Below, piece after piece: positions 17,430 to 25,271 of a stretch of 64,000 nucleotides of DNA; the stretch's first letter is position 1, and the number at the start of each line of letters is the position of its first letter. The position numbers were made by a program, and so were the translations under genes. The stretch comes from Enterovirga aerilata (GTDB lineage Bacteria; Pseudomonadota; Alphaproteobacteria; Rhizobiales; Beijerinckiaceae), in contig NZ_JABEPP010000003.1 of the NCBI RefSeq assembly GCF_013044135.1, positions 248,001 to 312,000 on the forward strand, read 5' to 3'. The notes under the pieces were generated by a model. The model searched no databases. It was given only the letters and a program-made list of their open reading frames with translations, and was not told the origin of the DNA.

Positions 17430-18233
17430 TCACCGCCCGGTGATGGCGGCGAGGAGGTCCTGATGCAAGCGCTGCGGGGCCGCCGCGAGCTCGCCATGCG
17501 AGGGCTCGGGCTGGTTGTAGCGCGGCACGGCGCCGGCAAGGGTCGTGAGCGCCCCGCCGGCCTCGTGCAGGATCAGATCGGCGGCCGCGATGTCCCAGTC
17601 GCGCGCATCGGTCGAGACGAGGCCCGCATCGACCGAGCCCTCCGCGACGCGCGAGATGCGCAGCGCAAGCGAGGGGATGCGCGGCGGGCGCTTGATGGAG
17701 GGCACCCGGCGCTCGAGCCGGTCCACGAACGGCTTCGGGCCGGCCACGCTGATGCCCTCGAGCGAGGTCGCCCGCGACACGGCGATGCGCTCGCGATTGC
17801 GGAAGGCGCCGCGGCCGGCCTCGGCCTCGAACACCGTCTCGTGCGCCGGGGCGTAGACGAAGCCGAGCACAGGCCGGTTCTCCTCCAGCAGGGCGATCGC
17901 GACCGACCAGTCGTGGCTGCCGGACAGATAGGCGCGCGTGCCGTCGATCGGGTCGACGATCCAGACGTGCCGGCGGTCGAGCCGGCGCGGGTCGTCCGCC
18001 GTCTCCTCCGAAAGCCAGCCGGCCTCGGGCAGGAGGCCGCTCAGCCGCACCTTCAGGAATGTGTCCACCGCGACGTCGGCCTCGGTCACGGGCGAGCCGC
18101 CCGCCTTCGACCAGATGCGCGCGGAGGTGGACAGGCCCGACCGGAAGAACCGCATCGCGATGCCGCCCGCCTCCCGCGCGATCTCCCGAAGCTCGGGCAT
18201 CAGGTCGTGCGGGTCTGGGGCGGAGCGGGTCAT
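17430..18233 (-). CDS. Inositol monophosphatase family protein, CysQ-like 3'(2'),5'-bisphosphate nucleotidase
   Basis: 267-residue magnesium-dependent phosphatase of the IMPase superfamily. Metal-binding motifs are all present: the Glu in WLSEETADDP, WIVDPIDGTRAYLSG (DPxDGT) and the C-terminal ARDWDIAAADLILHEAGG (WDxAA). The N-terminus has GGSPVTEADVAVDTFL, as in CysQ. CysQ hydrolyses 3'-phosphoadenosine 5'-phosphate; other members hydrolyse inositol phosphates, so the exact substrate is open. It is the first gene of the minus-strand lipid A cluster, and this position is conserved in Rhizobiales. Confidence 0.88.
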   Translation of the reverse strand: MTRSAPDPHDLMPELREIAREAGGIAMRFFRSGLSTSARIWSKAGGSPVTEADVAVDTFLKVRLSGLLPEAGWLSEETADDPRRLDRRHVWIVDPIDGTRAYLSGSHDWSVAIALLEENRPVLGFVYAPAHETVFEAEAGRGAFRNRERIAVSRATSLEGISVAGPKPFVDRLERRVPSIKRPPRIPSLALRISRVAEGSVDAGLVSTDARDWDIAAADLILHEAGGALTTLAGAVPRYNQPEPSHGELAAAPQRLHQDLLAAITGR

Positions 18234-18449
18234 GCGGCCTGGGTTTCGAGTGCAGCTTTAGGTCCGGGCGGATGGCCCGGCAAGGAGCGCGGCCGCGCGG
18301 CCCGGCAATCATCTGTTGAACATGGGAGCGGATCGGCCGCAATCTACGGGTATTTAACCGTTTGAATTAAGCTCCTGCGGCAGGTCGAGGGCGCATATTC
18401 CTGCCCGTGAGAGCGGTGAAAAACGCCGCCTGCAGGGTAAGGCATCAGA

Positions 18450-18935
18450 ATGTCGGGCTACGACGGACGGGCCGGGGAGCGCTCCTCTCGCGGGAGCGGC
18501 CCCGGTCCGCGCCGGACCGTCTGCGAGGGCGGGTCCAGGGCGACGATCATCTTCGGCGATACTCGGAATCGACTTGCCGGCGCGGTGCTCGACCTGACGC
18601 GCAGCGAAACCGACCTCAGGATCGTGCTCGTCGACGGGGAGGGCGAGGCGGTGATCTCGTTCGGGCCGTTCCCGGAAGAAGAGGTCATCGCGATCTGGCG
18701 CTCGATCGCCACCAAGGCCGGGCTCGCGCCGATGATGCGGGCCTGGAACGGCTATACGGAGCCGCTCGCCTGCCAGCTCGGCCGGCTCCGGCTCGGACGC
18801 GTCCAGGACGGGCGTCGGCTCGCTGTGCTTCAAGGCCGCCGTCCGCGCTTCCTCACGCGGCGCAAGAGTGCGCGGCTTCCTGCTCTTCCCCTGGTTTTCC
18901 GCGAGCGCGAGATCGCCGGCGGAAAAGGGGTCTGA
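18450..18935 (+). CDS. Conserved alphaproteobacterial protein, DUF6101-like
   Basis: 161-residue, basic protein without membrane segments. The central part (LRIVLVDGEGEAVISFGPFPEEEVIAIW) and the C-terminus RRPRFLTRRKSARL...REREIAGGK recall DUF6101 proteins of Rhizobiales, whose C-terminal RRPxFLxRRK and REREI motifs are similar; the N-terminal 30 residues are low-complexity Gly/Ser/Arg. Assignment is from memory of that motif only. The gene is divergent from the cysQ-like gene with about 215 bases between, and converges with the following secreted-protein gene. Confidence 0.55.
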   Translation: MSGYDGRAGERSSRGSGPGPRRTVCEGGSRATIIFGDTRNRLAGAVLDLTRSETDLRIVLVDGEGEAVISFGPFPEEEVIAIWRSIATKAGLAPMMRAWNGYTEPLACQLGRLRLGRVQDGRRLAVLQGRRPRFLTRRKSARLPALPLVFREREIAGGKGV

Positions 18936-18941
18936 CCGCTC

Positions 18942-19436
18942 CTACAGGGCGCCCTGCGGCAGGCGGGTGACGCCCGACAATCCGCCGCCGCCAAGGAGCC
19001 CGCCGCCGCCCCCGCCTTCCCGCGCCTGCTTCTCCATCTGCGCCTGCTTGGCGGCCGCGCCGCAGGCCTGGCCGCGGATTTTCACGGCCCGGCCGTGATC
19101 CTCCTTGATGCTCTGGATGAAGTTGTCAGGGATCTGGCACCATTCCTTGTTGGCCTCGGCCCACTTGAGGACCTTGTCGCCGTTGGCGACGAGCGAGCCG
19201 AAATCCGAGCAGGCGCGCTTGGCGTCGATCTGCTTCTTGCCCCTGGTGGCAGCCGTGATCCGCTCGCCGATGGACTTGCGCTGCAGCAGCATCGGCTGGA
19301 TATCGCCGCAACCGGATGCCTGCGCATAGGCGGCCTCGCCGCCGAGCGATACGGACAGGAGCGTTGCGGTGAACAGCGCCGCCTTGACCGCGTTGCGGGC
19401 TGCACGCCGGGATCGAGCAGCTTGGCTGAGCATCAT
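18942..19436 (-). CDS. Secreted cysteine-containing protein, unknown function
   Basis: 164 residues from ATG at 19436. A Sec signal peptide is clear: basic n-region RSRRAARNAVK, hydrophobic AALFTATLLSVSLGG, and cleavage near AYAQA. The mature protein has four cysteines (CGDIQPML, RACSDFGS, EWCQIPD, GQACGAAAK), probably two disulfides, a charged helical KVLKWAEANKEW segment, and a C-terminal glycine-rich tail GGGGGGLLGGGG. Similar short periplasmic proteins occur in Methylobacteriaceae, but I know no function. An alternative ATG codon is the next one. Confidence 0.65.
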   Translation of the reverse strand: MMLSQAARSRRAARNAVKAALFTATLLSVSLGGEAAYAQASGCGDIQPMLLQRKSIGERITAATRGKKQIDAKRACSDFGSLVANGDKVLKWAEANKEWCQIPDNFIQSIKEDHGRAVKIRGQACGAAAKQAQMEKQAREGGGGGGLLGGGGLSGVTRLPQGAL

Positions 19437-19672
19437 GAAACCTGTCCCCTCGTTCCGCCCCGGTTTGCCGGGTTCTTCGGTTCCGTGCACGACATGCCAC
19501 GCCGAGGGCCCGTCACGCGAGGCCCGCGCCGCCGCAGGCTCCCGACCCGTTCATGGACATGGAAAGAGGCCGGTAACCACAGGAATGTGGCGGCTTTGGT
19601 ACGGAACGCCCCGCCTTGTCGAGAGGCGGGACCTCCAGGAGGCGCTCTCGGCTGTTGAAGGCGGGCGCTGAG

Positions 19673-20416
19673 GTGGCGCTCTACGACTTCTCCGCACCGC
19701 GGCTGTTCGTGGACTCCGACCTCGCGGCGGGAGCCGAGGTCGGGCTCGACCGCGCGCAGGCGAACTACCTCCTCAACGTTCTCCGTCTCCCGAACGGCGG
19801 CTCCGTCCTCGTGTTCAACGGTCGCGACGGCGAATGGCGCGCCGAGATCGTCGGGACCGGCCGCAAATCCGCCGCGCTCATCCCGCGCGAGCAGACCCGG
19901 CCGCAGCCGGCCGCTCCCGATCTCGACTATCTCTTCGCCCCGCTGAAGCACGCGCGCCTGGACTACATGGTCCAGAAGGCGGTCGAGATGGGGGCGGGGC
20001 GGCTCGGGCCCGTCCGGACCCGGCGTACCGTTGCCACTCGGGTCAATCTCGACCGGATGCGGGCGAACGCGATCGAAGCCGCCGAGCAATGCGGGATCCT
20101 GGCCGTGCCCGAGATTCTGCCCGACGAGGACCTGGCGCCCGCGCTGGCACGGCTCGAGCCCGAGCGTATCCTCGTCTTCTGCGACGAGGATGCGCCGCTT
20201 GCGAACCCGTTCGAGGCGCTTGCGGAGGCGGGCGGCGGGCTCCCCTGCGCGCTCCTGATCGGTCCGGAGGGCGGCTTTGCGCCGGAGGAGCGGCAGGTCC
20301 TGCTCGCCCGGCCGAATGTTGTCCGGCTCTCGCTCGGGCCGCGCATCCTGCGGGCGGACACGGCGGCGGTGGCCGCGCTCGCGGTGATCCAGGCGGCGAT
20401 CGGGGACTGGCGCTAG
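19673..20416 (+). CDS. rsmE: 16S rRNA (uracil1498-N3)-methyltransferase RsmE
   Basis: SPOUT-class methyltransferase modifying U1498 of 16S rRNA. From GTG at 19673 the product is 247 residues, normal for the family. N-terminal PUA-like part: PRLFVDSDL, ANYLLNVLRLPNGGSVLVFNG. C-terminal knotted SAM-binding domain: YMVQKAVEMGAGRLGPV, ANAIEAAEQCGI, LLIGPEGGFAPEE and VVRLSLGPRILRADTAAVAAL. The GPEGG and LGPRILRxETA blocks are signature sequences. The gshA gene follows on the same strand 127 bases on. Confidence 0.95.
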   Translation: MALYDFSAPRLFVDSDLAAGAEVGLDRAQANYLLNVLRLPNGGSVLVFNGRDGEWRAEIVGTGRKSAALIPREQTRPQPAAPDLDYLFAPLKHARLDYMVQKAVEMGAGRLGPVRTRRTVATRVNLDRMRANAIEAAEQCGILAVPEILPDEDLAPALARLEPERILVFCDEDAPLANPFEALAEAGGGLPCALLIGPEGGFAPEERQVLLARPNVVRLSLGPRILRADTAAVAALAVIQAAIGDWR

Positions 20417-20543
20417 GAGGATCCGCCGGATACGCCCGGGACGGTGTCGTTGCGGCGTCGTGTTCGCCGCTCTATGAACCCGCCTCGACTTGGGGCCGGT
20501 CCGACGGCCCGTCTGGGCCATGCGCCCGCTGACCGAGGAGCGC

Positions 20544-21914
20544 ATGGCGCGCGACGTCACCGATGCGACGCCGATTTCCGGGCGGGACGAGCTCGTCGCC
20601 TGGATTGCGGCCGGAGAGAAGCCCGCCTCCGACTGGAAGGTCGGGACCGAGCACGAGAAAGTTCCGTTCTATCGGGCGGCTCACGGGCCGGTCCCCTACG
20701 AGGGCGAGCGCGGGATCAGGGCCGTCATCGAGGGACTTGCCGGGCAGAATGGCTGGGAGCCGATCCTCGACGATGGGAATCCGATCGGGCTCGCAGACGA
20801 AGCGGGAGGCGGGGCGATCTCGCTCGAGCCCGGCGGGCAGTTCGAGCTCTCCGGTGCGCCGTTGCGCGACATCCACGGCACGGCCCAGGAGCTCGCCCGG
20901 CATCTGCGCGAGCTGAAGCGCGTCGCCGAGCCGCTGGGCATCGGCTTCCTGACGCTTGGCATGAGCCCGAAATGGACGCGCGCCGAGACGCCGATCATGC
21001 CCAAGCGGCGCTACCGCATCATGTCGGCCTATATGCCGAAGGTCGGCCGGCTCGGGCTCGACATGATGTTCCGGACGGCCACCGTACAGGCCAACCTCGA
21101 TTTCGGCAGCGAGGCGGACATGGTGAAGAAGCTCCGCGTCTCGCTCGCGCTCCAGCCGGTCGCGACCGCGCTCTTCGCCAACTCGCCCTTCACGGAGGGC
21201 CGTCCCAACGGGTTCCTGTCCTTCCGGTCGGAGATCTGGCGCGACACGGATGGCGACCGCACCGGGATGCTGCCCTTCGCGTTCGAGGACGGGATGGGCT
21301 ACGAGCGCTATGTCGATTACGCGCTCGACGTGCCGATGTACTTCGTGAAGCGCGGCGACACCTATCACGACGTGGCTGGTGCCTCCTTCCGCGACCTTCT
21401 CGAGGGCCGGCTGCCGCAGCTTCCCGGCGAGCGGGCCACGAGCTCGGACTGGGCGAACCACCTGTCCACCATCTTTCCCGAGGTGCGGCTCAAGACCTTC
21501 CTGGAGATGCGCGGGGCGGATAACGGCGGGCCCGAGATGATCGCAGCCCTGTCCGCCTTCTGGGTCGGCCTTCTCTATGACCGGGATTCGCTCGATGCGG
21601 CCTGGGACCTCGTCCGGCCCTGGTCCGCGGCCGAGCGCCAGAAGCTGCGCGACGACGTCCCGCGGCTCGCTCTTGCTTCCGAGATCGGGGGGCGGCCGCT
21701 CAAGGATCTCGCGGCCGAGGTGCTGCGCATCGCGCGCGCCGGTCTCGCACGCCGCGCGATGCCGGACGATAGCGGGCGGGACGAGAGCCGCTTCCTCGAT
21801 CCGCTCTTCGCCATCGCAGAAACCGGCCGTACCGGAGCCGATCTCCTCCTCGACCGCTATCGCGGCGCCTGGGCCGGATCGGTCGAGCCCGCCTTCGAGG
21901 AATGCGTCTTCTGA
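20544..21914 (+). CDS. gshA: Glutamate-cysteine ligase (plant/alphaproteobacterial GCS2 type)
   Basis: First step of glutathione synthesis: ATP-dependent ligation of L-glutamate and L-cysteine. 456 residues, matching the plant-like GCS2 class used by alphaproteobacteria. Motifs seen: DWKVGTEHEKVPFY, AISLEPGGQFELSG (substrate and metal-binding Glu residues), FLTLGMSPKW, RYRIMSAYMPK, TATVQANLDFGSEADM, NSPFTEGRPNGFLSFRSEIW, and the DWANHLSTIFPEVRLKTFLE segment. Start ATG at 20544 follows GAGGAG; an upstream in-frame ATG at 20490 is less likely. The C-terminus has the EECVF ending. Confidence 0.95.
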   Translation: MARDVTDATPISGRDELVAWIAAGEKPASDWKVGTEHEKVPFYRAAHGPVPYEGERGIRAVIEGLAGQNGWEPILDDGNPIGLADEAGGGAISLEPGGQFELSGAPLRDIHGTAQELARHLRELKRVAEPLGIGFLTLGMSPKWTRAETPIMPKRRYRIMSAYMPKVGRLGLDMMFRTATVQANLDFGSEADMVKKLRVSLALQPVATALFANSPFTEGRPNGFLSFRSEIWRDTDGDRTGMLPFAFEDGMGYERYVDYALDVPMYFVKRGDTYHDVAGASFRDLLEGRLPQLPGERATSSDWANHLSTIFPEVRLKTFLEMRGADNGGPEMIAALSAFWVGLLYDRDSLDAAWDLVRPWSAAERQKLRDDVPRLALASEIGGRPLKDLAAEVLRIARAGLARRAMPDDSGRDESRFLDPLFAIAETGRTGADLLLDRYRGAWAGSVEPAFEECVF

Positions 21915-21918
21915 CGGC

Positions 21919-22152
21919 TCAGACGGCGGCGCGGGGCTGGCGGGCGAACGGCACGACCTCGAGCGGGCCCGCCTCGTCGTAGATGTGGACGGCCCAGTTG
22001 TCCCATTCGCGATAGGCGGGGACGGCCTGCATGATCTCCGCGGCGACTTCCCGGGCCGTGATGAGCGCGTCGCCGAAGGCTTTCGTGTCCCGGCCGCGCC
22101 GGTCGAGAATGAGGTCGAAACCGTCCGTACAGTGGAAGTAGTGGATCGCCAT
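21919..22152 (-). CDS. DUF6894 family small protein
   Basis: 77-residue protein starting MAIHYFHCTDGFDLILDRRG, followed by DTKAFGDALITAREVAAEIM and WDNWAVHIYDEAG. This xYFHxxDGxxxxxD.xG...A..EA...A pattern is that of the DUF6894 family, abundant in Methylobacterium and Bradyrhizobium. Function unknown. The gene converges with gshA (4 bases between stops). Confidence 0.7.
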   Translation of the reverse strand: MAIHYFHCTDGFDLILDRRGRDTKAFGDALITAREVAAEIMQAVPAYREWDNWAVHIYDEAGPLEVVPFARQPRAAV

Positions 22153-22346
22153 TCCTCGATCCTCCTCGCGTCCGTTCTCGGGCGCGCAGCGACGTTCGGA
22201 CGCGAACGTTGCAGCAGGATGACGTTCTCCGCCCGGCGTTCCGTCGGAGCGGCGTCACGACGCCGCAGCGCCCAGATCGTCCCCGATATGCCCGGAATCC
22301 ACACGGGGCGGAAAAGCGACGCCGTTGGGTTACGATCTTTCCGGCC

Positions 22347-22640
22347 TCAGGAGACCGGTGCGAGACCGACGATCCGCCGCGCGATGTTGAAGAGCTGGAT
22401 CGCATCCTCCCGCTCGCAGGCGACGAAGTTGGAGGTGCTCTCCTCGTCCCGGCGGCTCATCATGAAGCCGTTATGCAGCGCGGCCCTGCGCCGGGCCGGA
22501 TCCTTCATCTGCACGGCGTCGAACAGGACGTCGCGCCCCTCCACGCCGCGCCCGTCCAGGAGACACCAGCGCAGATCCTGCTCAGCCCGGGCCCAGTCGG
22601 CCCCCGGGTGGCCTTGGCCCTCGGGATCGCCATCGCCCAT
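22347..22640 (-). CDS. Small soluble protein, unknown
   Basis: 97 residues, no membrane segment or recognised domain. The first half is charged (WARAEQDLRWCLLDGRG); the second half has AALHNGFMMSRRDEESTSNF and REDAIQLFNIARRIVGLAPV, a likely terminal helix. A good ribosome-binding site (GGGAGATC) stands before the ATG at 22640; an upstream TTG/ATG would add 11 residues. The start region abuts the DUF937 gene on the opposite strand (divergent). The charged core with an EDAIQLF.IA helix is reminiscent of short Rhizobiales hypotheticals, but I cannot name it. Confidence 0.5.
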   Translation of the reverse strand: MGDGDPEGQGHPGADWARAEQDLRWCLLDGRGVEGRDVLFDAVQMKDPARRRAALHNGFMMSRRDEESTSNFVACEREDAIQLFNIARRIVGLAPVS

Positions 22641-22767
22641 CGTGATCTCCCGGCTTCCGGGAAGCTTGAGCACGAAACGCGTGTAGAGCAGTATCCCGAC
22701 GCCTCAGAAGCCGGCCGCGACGGACGGCCCGGCGGAGACCCGGATCGTCGTCAATCTCTTCGACATC

Positions 22768-23550
22768 GTGCGGCAAGCCCAGAGCGGGTCCGCCCTGGAC
22801 AACCTGTCCCGGCAATTCGGCTTGAGCTTCGACCAGACGCAGCGCGCCGTGCAGGCCCTGCTGCCGGCCTTCGCGCTCGGCTTCCAGCGCAGCCTGCAGA
22901 ACCCGGCCGCGCTGGCGCAGCTCTTCGAGATGATGGGCTCGGGCCGCTACGCCCCGTTCTTCGATGCGGCCGGCCCCGCCGCGCAGCAGAACGGGAACCA
23001 GGTTCTCGACAGCATCTTCGGATCGCCGGAAGCCGCGCGGCAGATCGCGGCGCAGGCCTCCGCGGCGACCGGCATCGCCGCCCAGGTGCTGCAGCAGATG
23101 CTTCCGGCGCTCGCCGCCATGCTGATGGGCGGCCTGTTCCGCTACGCCTCGGTGGAAGGCATGGCCGATGTCCTGCGGGCGTGGAGCGATTGGCTTCGCG
23201 CGCTGGCACCGCAGCAATCCAGGCCGGCGCCGAATTCCGGCATGGGCAACCCCTACGCGGCCTGGGCCGAGATGGTGCGGACCATGCTCGGCCAGGGCCC
23301 GGCTCCTAGGCAGCCGGAACCCGCCCCGGATCCCTGGACCGGCTTCATGCAGGCCTTCCTGCAGGGTCTGCCGCAGGGCCCGGGAGCGCCGCCCCCGCCG
23401 CCCCCTCCGCCTGCGAAGCCCAACCCGTTCGAACTGCTCGCGCAGATGTTCCAGACGGGCGGCGAAGTGCAGGAGAACTATATGGCCGCGCTGCGGGGCG
23501 TCGTGGACGGGTTCTGGCGGGGTCAGAACGAGAAGGCCGGGTCCGCCTGA
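22768..23550 (+). CDS. DUF937 domain-containing protein, start codon unresolved
   Basis: 260 residues from the first canonical start, a GTG. The family core is clear: DNLSRQFGLSFDQTQRAVQA, LLPAFALGFQRSLQNPAALAQ and NQVLDSIFGSPEAARQIA, followed by VLQQMLPALAAMLMGGL. The C-terminal 80 residues are proline-rich (eight successive Pro around residue 207) and end in NYMAALRGVVDGFWRGQNEK. DUF937 proteins are usually annotated after E. coli YidB, without a known role. The conserved N-terminus VVNLFDIVRQAQ starts about eight codons before this GTG, and the frame is open back to a stop at 22684-22686 with no ATG, GTG or TTG. The ATC at 22693 is the best non-standard candidate. Confidence 0.75.
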   Translation: MRQAQSGSALDNLSRQFGLSFDQTQRAVQALLPAFALGFQRSLQNPAALAQLFEMMGSGRYAPFFDAAGPAAQQNGNQVLDSIFGSPEAARQIAAQASAATGIAAQVLQQMLPALAAMLMGGLFRYASVEGMADVLRAWSDWLRALAPQQSRPAPNSGMGNPYAAWAEMVRTMLGQGPAPRQPEPAPDPWTGFMQAFLQGLPQGPGAPPPPPPPPAKPNPFELLAQMFQTGGEVQENYMAALRGVVDGFWRGQNEKAGSA

Positions 23551-23567
23551 AGGCGGCCCGGCATCGC

Positions 23568-23900
23568 TCAGCACTCGGCGGCGGCTCGGGCGGGTGCTTT
23601 CACGCGCCGAGATGCAGGCGCGCCCGCTCGTAGGTGACGGCGCCGGTCGACGGATCGAACCAGCAGGATTACGGACGGGTCCTTCACCAGCGGCTGGTCG
23701 AGGGCCCCGATCACGTCGTTGCGGATGAGCCCGATGTCCCGCAGCGAGCGCTCGTCGAGCTCCAGGAGCTTGCGGACCTCGCGGCGATGGATCAGGGCCC
23801 GCACGAAGCCGGCTATCGTCCGGAGGACGAGCATCGCGGCGTGCCGGAGGGCGGCGGCCCGTCCGAAGCTCTGCGTGGCGGCGGTCTCGGTCGTGATCAT
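23568..23900 (-). CDS. DUF1127 domain-containing protein
   Basis: 110-residue protein whose centre shows the DUF1127 signature: HRREVRKLLELDERSLRDIG, followed by LIRNDVIGALDQPLVKDPS. It belongs to the longer subgroup with an N-terminal hydrophobic helix (RHAAMLVLRTIAGFVRALI) and a basic tail of about 20 residues. Short DUF1127 proteins act in RNA turnover and phosphate responses in some alphaproteobacteria; whether this applies here is unknown. It is divergent from a LysR gene, with about 150 bases between the starts, a common pairing. Confidence 0.82.
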   Translation of the reverse strand: MITTETAATQSFGRAAALRHAAMLVLRTIAGFVRALIHRREVRKLLELDERSLRDIGLIRNDVIGALDQPLVKDPSVILLVRSVDRRRHLRAGAPASRRVKAPARAAAEC

Positions 23901-24054
23901 CGCATTCTCCCGAGGAGGTCAGGCTCCCTGCTGTCCCGGCTCCGCGCCGGGTGCGAAGCGCTGCGCTTCGCCGGACGGACCATGCTCCCGCCCTTGTCAT
24001 TCGTGAAGCGAATGATTTAGATGTGTAAGATCACGCCGTTTGATGGGGCGAACC

Positions 24055-24951
24055 ATGGCCCATATGCTCGACAGCGATCAGCTCCGCACCTTCCTGGCGA
24101 TCGCGGATACCGGCTCTTTCACCCGCGCGGCCGAGATCGTCCACAAGACGCAATCGGCCGTCTCCATGCAGATGAAGCGGCTCGAGGAGCGGCTCGGACG
24201 CGAGATCTTCGCCCGTGACGGGCGCATGTCGAAGCTGACCGACGATGGCGAGCGCCTGCTCGACTATGCGCGGCGGATCGTCCGGCTGAACAGCGAATGC
24301 GTCGCCTCCTTCGCGGAGACCGACCTGGTCGGCCGCGTCCGTCTCGGACTGCCGGACGACTATGCCGACCGCTACCTGCCGGAGATCCTGGCGACCTTCT
24401 CGCGCTCGAACCCGCGCGCGGAGGTGACGGTCGTCTGCGAGCCCACCCCGATGCTGGTGGAGCAGGTGAACGCGGGCGAGCTCGACCTTGCCATCATCAC
24501 GCATGTGGACGGGCGGGGAGGCTCGGAGGTCGTGCGCTCGGAGCAGCTCCTCTGGGTGACCTCGGCCCGCCATTGCGTCCATGACGAGGCGGTGGTGCCT
24601 CTCGCCCTCGGCCGGCCGACCTGCAACTGGCGCTCCTCCGCGGTCGCGGCCCTGGAAGAGACGGGCCGGAGCTTCCGCGTCGCCTATGTGAGCTGGAACT
24701 CGACCGCGGTCGGGGCGGCCGTGCTCGCCGGGCTCGCGGTTGCCGTCCTGCCCGAGAGCGCGGTCAGGCCCGGCATGCGCATCCTGGGGCCGCGGGACGG
24801 CTTTCCGGCGCTCCCCACCTGCAAGATCGGGCTCATCCGGGGCGCGCGCGAGCCGAACGAGCTCGCCGATGCGCTCGCGGACCAGATCAGGCAGAGCCTC
24901 GACAACCTGAGCGCGGGCCGCCTCCTCCCGCTCGCCGAAGCAGCCGAGTGA
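24055..24951 (+). CDS. LysR family transcriptional regulator
   Basis: 298-residue LysR-type regulator. The winged helix-turn-helix is LDSDQLRTFLAIADTGSFTRAAEIVHKTQSAVSMQ, cut here into its parts LRTFLAIADTGSFTRAAE and TQSAVSMQMKRLEERLG, followed by the linker helix and a periplasmic-binding-type effector domain (VRLGLPDDYADRYLPEIL, VVCEPTPMLVEQVNAGELDL, LVTSARHCVHD). The effector domain resembles LsrB/redox-type regulators of Agrobacterium and Rhizobium, which is only an impression. The start is uncertain: TTG 24040, ATG 24043, 24055 or 24064. It probably controls itself and the divergent DUF1127 gene. It converges with the Flp gene (stops adjacent). Confidence 0.88.
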   Translation: MAHMLDSDQLRTFLAIADTGSFTRAAEIVHKTQSAVSMQMKRLEERLGREIFARDGRMSKLTDDGERLLDYARRIVRLNSECVASFAETDLVGRVRLGLPDDYADRYLPEILATFSRSNPRAEVTVVCEPTPMLVEQVNAGELDLAIITHVDGRGGSEVVRSEQLLWVTSARHCVHDEAVVPLALGRPTCNWRSSAVAALEETGRSFRVAYVSWNSTAVGAAVLAGLAVAVLPESAVRPGMRILGPRDGFPALPTCKIGLIRGAREPNELADALADQIRQSLDNLSAGRLLPLAEAAE

Positions 24952-25110
24952 TCAGCGGGACGAGAAGCCGGACGAGACCTGCTCGAAGGAGCCCTTCAGG
25001 CTCGTGCCGGACAGCGTCGCGCCGGCCACGATGGCGAGCGATACGATGGTCGCAATCAGGGCGTACTCGATCGCCGTCGCGCCGCTTTCGTCGCGGAGGA
25101 ACCGTCTCAT
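24952..25110 (-). CDS. Flp family type IVb pilin
   Basis: 52-residue pilin precursor: MRRFLRDESGATAIEYALIA, then a hydrophobic helix ending in SLKGSFEQVSSGFSSR. The type IVb prepilin site is G-A at DESG/ATAIEY with the Glu at mature position 5 and the adjacent Tyr, as in Flp pilins assembled by the Tad system. The mature protein would be about 42 residues. No tad or cpa genes are in the window, so the assembly machinery must be elsewhere. The stop is directly adjacent to that of the LysR gene; the 161-base region between this start and thrB is shared upstream DNA. Confidence 0.85.
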   Translation of the reverse strand: MRRFLRDESGATAIEYALIATIVSLAIVAGATLSGTSLKGSFEQVSSGFSSR

Positions 25111-25271
25111 GTCGCCCTCGGCCTGTCACGTGCACTCTGGCACGCGGCCCTTCGCGTCCGGTTAACGCGGTCGGAGCATTCCACCCCGAAGCGGTCACCG
25201 CTTGACAGCCTGGGAACGCTTTCGCACGAGGAGGCTCTTTTCTTCTCTCGCCGCCTGAGCTGGTTGCCGAC

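Noticed and set aside
18354-18371. TTAA...TTAA pair resembling a CtrA box
   Set aside because: The two half sites are separated by 9 bases instead of 7, and no cell-cycle gene follows directly.
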